Source of the DNA: an uncultured Bacillus sp. | GTDB taxonomy: Bacteria > Bacillota > Bacilli > Bacillales > Cytobacillaceae | Assembly: GCA_937894355.1 (NCBI GenBank) | Contig: CALCRD010000277.1 | Location: 1 to 6,424 of the forward strand | Reading direction: 5' to 3' | Length of the DNA stretch: 6,424 nucleotides | Shown: piece by piece, positions 5,242-6,424 of the stretch | How positions within the stretch are numbered: the stretch's first letter is position 1 | Layout of the letters: each line of letters begins with the position of its first letter | Made by a program: the position numbers and the translations under genes | Notes under the pieces: model-generated | What the model saw: the letters and a program-made list of their open reading frames with translations, nothing else | What the model was told of the DNA's origin: nothing | Database searches by the model: none

Positions 5242-5817
5242 TTACATCTTCGCATCCCGATGCGGGGTAATGACGATATTTGGACGAGTTAGTTTGGGAC
5301 TTGGCATGCCTTTAATTTGATTTACTTTGCCATACTTTTTCCGTAATTCTTCGATTGGTCCAAATTCAATCGCCCGCATTGGACAAGTGGCGACACAGAC
5401 CGGATCTTCACCTTTTTCTTGCAGGTCAATACAAAAATTACACTTATTAGTTCGATTGATTTTATCATTATATTGCGGTGCTCCATACGGACAGGCGGAC
5501 ACACAATATCTTGCACCAACGCAAACATCCTGATGGATGATCACAACCCCATCTTCTTGACGCTTTTCAATCGCTCCAGTTGGACAATTTTTCAAACATT
5601 CCGGAGCCTCACAATGGTTACAAGCAATCGAGAAGGTATAGGCAATAACATTCGGGGTAATCCCTTTGCCAATCTGAGAATAACCTCCTTCTTCATGTTC
5701 ATAAACCCTGCGGTAATTCATTCCGACATCAAGGTCGTTTTTATCCTTACAGGAAATAGTACAGGCCTTACACCCGATACAGATACTTTGATTAATATAA
5801 AACCCAATTTGAGCCAA
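5242..5817 (-). CDS. dmsB: DmsB-family iron-sulfur subunit of DMSO reductase
   Basis: This 191-residue electron-transfer subunit passes electrons to the molybdopterin subunit encoded just upstream. It has the four cysteine groups of the family: I, C13/16/19/23; II, C66/69/74/78; III, C99, then Ala102, C105 and C109 (CVGARYC, then ACPYGAPQYN); IV, C126/129/141/145. The usual second Cys of group III is therefore alanine (codon GCA), leaving 15 of 16 ligands and predicting one [3Fe-4S] cluster. FGPIEELRKKYG and RPNIVI near the end are typical of DmsB, and the length is close to the E. coli protein (about 205). The start is TTG at 5817, because GAGGAG lies 8 bp before it; the in-frame GTG at 5826 overlaps that site. 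There is no Tat signal, as expected for a subunit co-exported with DmsA. The physiological substrate cannot be told from this subunit. Confidence 0.9.
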   Translation of the reverse strand: MAQIGFYINQSICIGCKACTISCKDKNDLDVGMNYRRVYEHEEGGYSQIGKGITPNVIAYTFSIACNHCEAPECLKNCPTGAIEKRQEDGVVIIHQDVCVGARYCVSACPYGAPQYNDKINRTNKCNFCIDLQEKGEDPVCVATCPMRAIEFGPIEELRKKYGKVNQIKGMPSPKLTRPNIVITPHRDAKM

Positions 5818-5825
5818 TTTTGTCA

Positions 5826-5831
5826 CTCCTC
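5826..5831 (-). promoter_or_regulatory. ribosome binding site deciding a TTG start for dmsB
   Basis: Minus-strand GAGGAG ends 8 bp before the TTG at 5817. The next in-frame GTG (5826-5824) shares its first base with this site and so cannot be its start. The start gives MAQIGFYINQ, in line with the usual short N-terminus of DmsB. Confidence 0.75.
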
Positions 5832-5842
5832 TTATTAAAATA

Positions 5843-6071
5843 GGCTGCTTTCGTAAACATTGTTGTTAAAATCCAAAACCCGATTTTAACTTGGTAAAAA
5901 TCCAAAACCCGATTTTAACTTGGTAAAAATCCAAAACCCGATTTTTACTAGCTAACAGCTAATTTGTAGCTCGAAAGTAAGTTTGCAAGCTCTTTTCTCA
6001 TAAATGTTGGCTATTTTCAGTCAAACACTTCGTTTACTTTTAAAAAAGCAACAAAGTTTGAGAAAAGAGCC
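5843..6071. mobile_element. 229-bp non-autonomous element (MITE), ISL3-like ends, with 8-bp target duplication
   Basis: The ends are 23-bp inverted repeats: 5843-5865 against 6049-6071, both starting GGCT, sharing TTTC and AAAC, and closing TTGTTG, with 18 of 23 positions equal. The element is flanked by an exact 8-bp direct repeat TTAAAATA (5835-5842 and 6072-6079). Ends starting GG and an 8-bp duplication fit the ISL3 transposon family, an assignment from memory. There is no room for a transposase, so it would depend on one elsewhere. Inside lie three tandem palindromes (5868-5945) and a third end-like segment at 5989-6009, which pairs with the right end to form an 82-bp hairpin (5989-6070). 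The element sits between dmsA and dmsB, 3 bp from the dmsB ribosome binding site. Removing it with one target copy would reduce that gap from 338 to 101 bp. Confidence 0.75.
5868..5945. repeat. three tandem copies of a 29-bp unit
   Basis: The 20-base palindrome AAAATCCAAAACCCGATTTT occurs at 5868-5887, 5897-5916 and 5926-5945, an exact 29-bp period, with linkers reading AACTTGGTA. The copies are identical over the palindrome. The linkers are also the same, so this is a plain tandem repeat and not a CRISPR array. It lies inside the MITE. Confidence 0.85.
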
Positions 6072-6155
6072 TTAAAATAAGACCAATATTTCAAGGTAGT
6101 AATCAGATTTATTTTTGCGAACCTGCAAATTCCCCGAACCAACAACACCTGTCGC

Positions 6156-6424
6156 TTAAGCTCGCTTAATTTGCACAAGATTCGAAAGCTGCGTCGACGC
6201 CTTCGCCAGTGGTGTTGGCCGCTGACTCGTAAGTACATTGGCGGCACCTCGTTGGTCAATTCCCTTTTCGTCTGGAGTGTACCACCCACCTTGCGGAATC
6301 GCCACCACCCCAGGCACAATCCGATTGGTAACCTTGACATCAATCACCAGCTCACCACGGTCATTAAATACCTTCGCCCGGTCACCATCCTTCATCGAAC
6401 GAGCCTCGGCATCGATAGGATTCA
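6156..6424 (-). CDS. dmsA: C-terminal end of DmsA-type molybdopterin oxidoreductase
   Basis: Only the last 89 codons are present; the gene continues past the right edge. This is the molybdopterin-dinucleotide binding domain that closes the catalytic subunit of DMSO reductase-type enzymes. Typical landmarks are NPIDAEAR, KDGDRAKVFNDRGE, VTNRIVPGVVAIPQGGWY, NVLTSQRPTPLAK and the final NLVQIKR, all close to the E. coli DmsA C-terminus as I remember it. The active-site region, the N-terminal Fe-S cluster and any Tat signal lie outside the window, so the substrate (DMSO, TMAO or another oxide) is open. The stop is TAA at 6158-6156. Transcription continues toward dmsB across a 338-bp gap, mostly occupied by the MITE. 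The 76 bp between stop and element show no clear terminator. The ATG at 6395 is internal and not the start. Confidence 0.92.
   Translation of the reverse strand, partial: NPIDAEARSMKDGDRAKVFNDRGELVIDVKVTNRIVPGVVAIPQGGWYTPDEKGIDQRGAANVLTSQRPTPLAKASTQLSNLVQIKRA

Noticed and set aside
5824..5826. GTG start for dmsB
   Set aside because: The GTG overlaps the GAGGAG ribosome binding site. The TTG nine bases downstream has correct 8-bp spacing.
5868..5945. CRISPR array
   Set aside because: The 29-bp units are contiguous with identical linkers and only three copies. There are no unique spacers and no cas genes in the window.
5989..6070. Separate hairpin MITE inside the larger element
   Set aside because: Its arms pair well, but the flanks show no target duplication. 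The outer ends at 5843 and 6071 do, so I treat it as internal structure.
6017..6343. 108-codon minus-strand frame overlapping dmsA
   Set aside because: It is a shadow frame of the dmsA 3' end and the MITE. The dmsA frame shows clear family motifs, and this one shows none.

Overview
The window looks like a chromosomal segment of a spore-forming Bacillaceae bacterium. The grounds are strong GGAGG-type ribosome binding sites, U-tract terminators, a YhcN/YlaJ-like sporulation lipoprotein, an ECF sigma/ZAS anti-sigma pair, and intergenic repeats of kinds I recall from Bacillus and its relatives. The genus cannot be fixed from the sequence.

Layout. Positions 1-69 may hold the last codons of a gene cut by the left edge. 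A 21-bp-period repeat (168-262) follows, then a 196-residue lipoprotein gene (399-989, +) with a clear terminator. Positions 1061-1570 hold no convincing gene but contain a family of palindromes. A 94-residue protein of unknown function lies on the minus strand (1571-1855). After an AT-rich stretch with two terminator-like hairpins comes an 81-residue membrane protein (2213-2458, -). An AT-rich, plus-strand regulatory module follows: an ECF sigma factor (2748-3242) overlapping its membrane-bound zinc-finger anti-sigma factor (3229-3888). Immediately behind it is a fragment of a second sigma factor that retains only region 4 (3890-4021). A 53-bp palindrome bounds the fragment and also forms the terminator of the converging operon.

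The right third is a minus-strand anaerobic respiratory operon of the DMSO reductase type. It runs from dmsA (only its last 89 codons, 6156-6424) to dmsB (5242-5817) and then a polyferredoxin-like protein (4099-5007). DmsA would hold the molybdopterin active site, DmsB would pass electrons through four Fe-S clusters, and the third protein is a plausible extra electron carrier. No membrane-anchor gene of the DmsC/NrfD type is present in the window. DmsB lacks one of its sixteen cluster cysteines: Ala102 replaces the second Cys of group III, so one cluster is predicted to be [3Fe-4S].

Both gaps of this operon are filled with repeats. Between dmsA and dmsB sits a 229-bp MITE-like element with 23-bp terminal inverted repeats and an exact 8-bp target duplication, inserted 3 bp from the dmsB ribosome binding site. 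Between dmsB and the ferredoxin gene is a 151-bp structured repeat. That repeat carries a nested copy of a short palindrome that also occurs three times in tandem inside the MITE.
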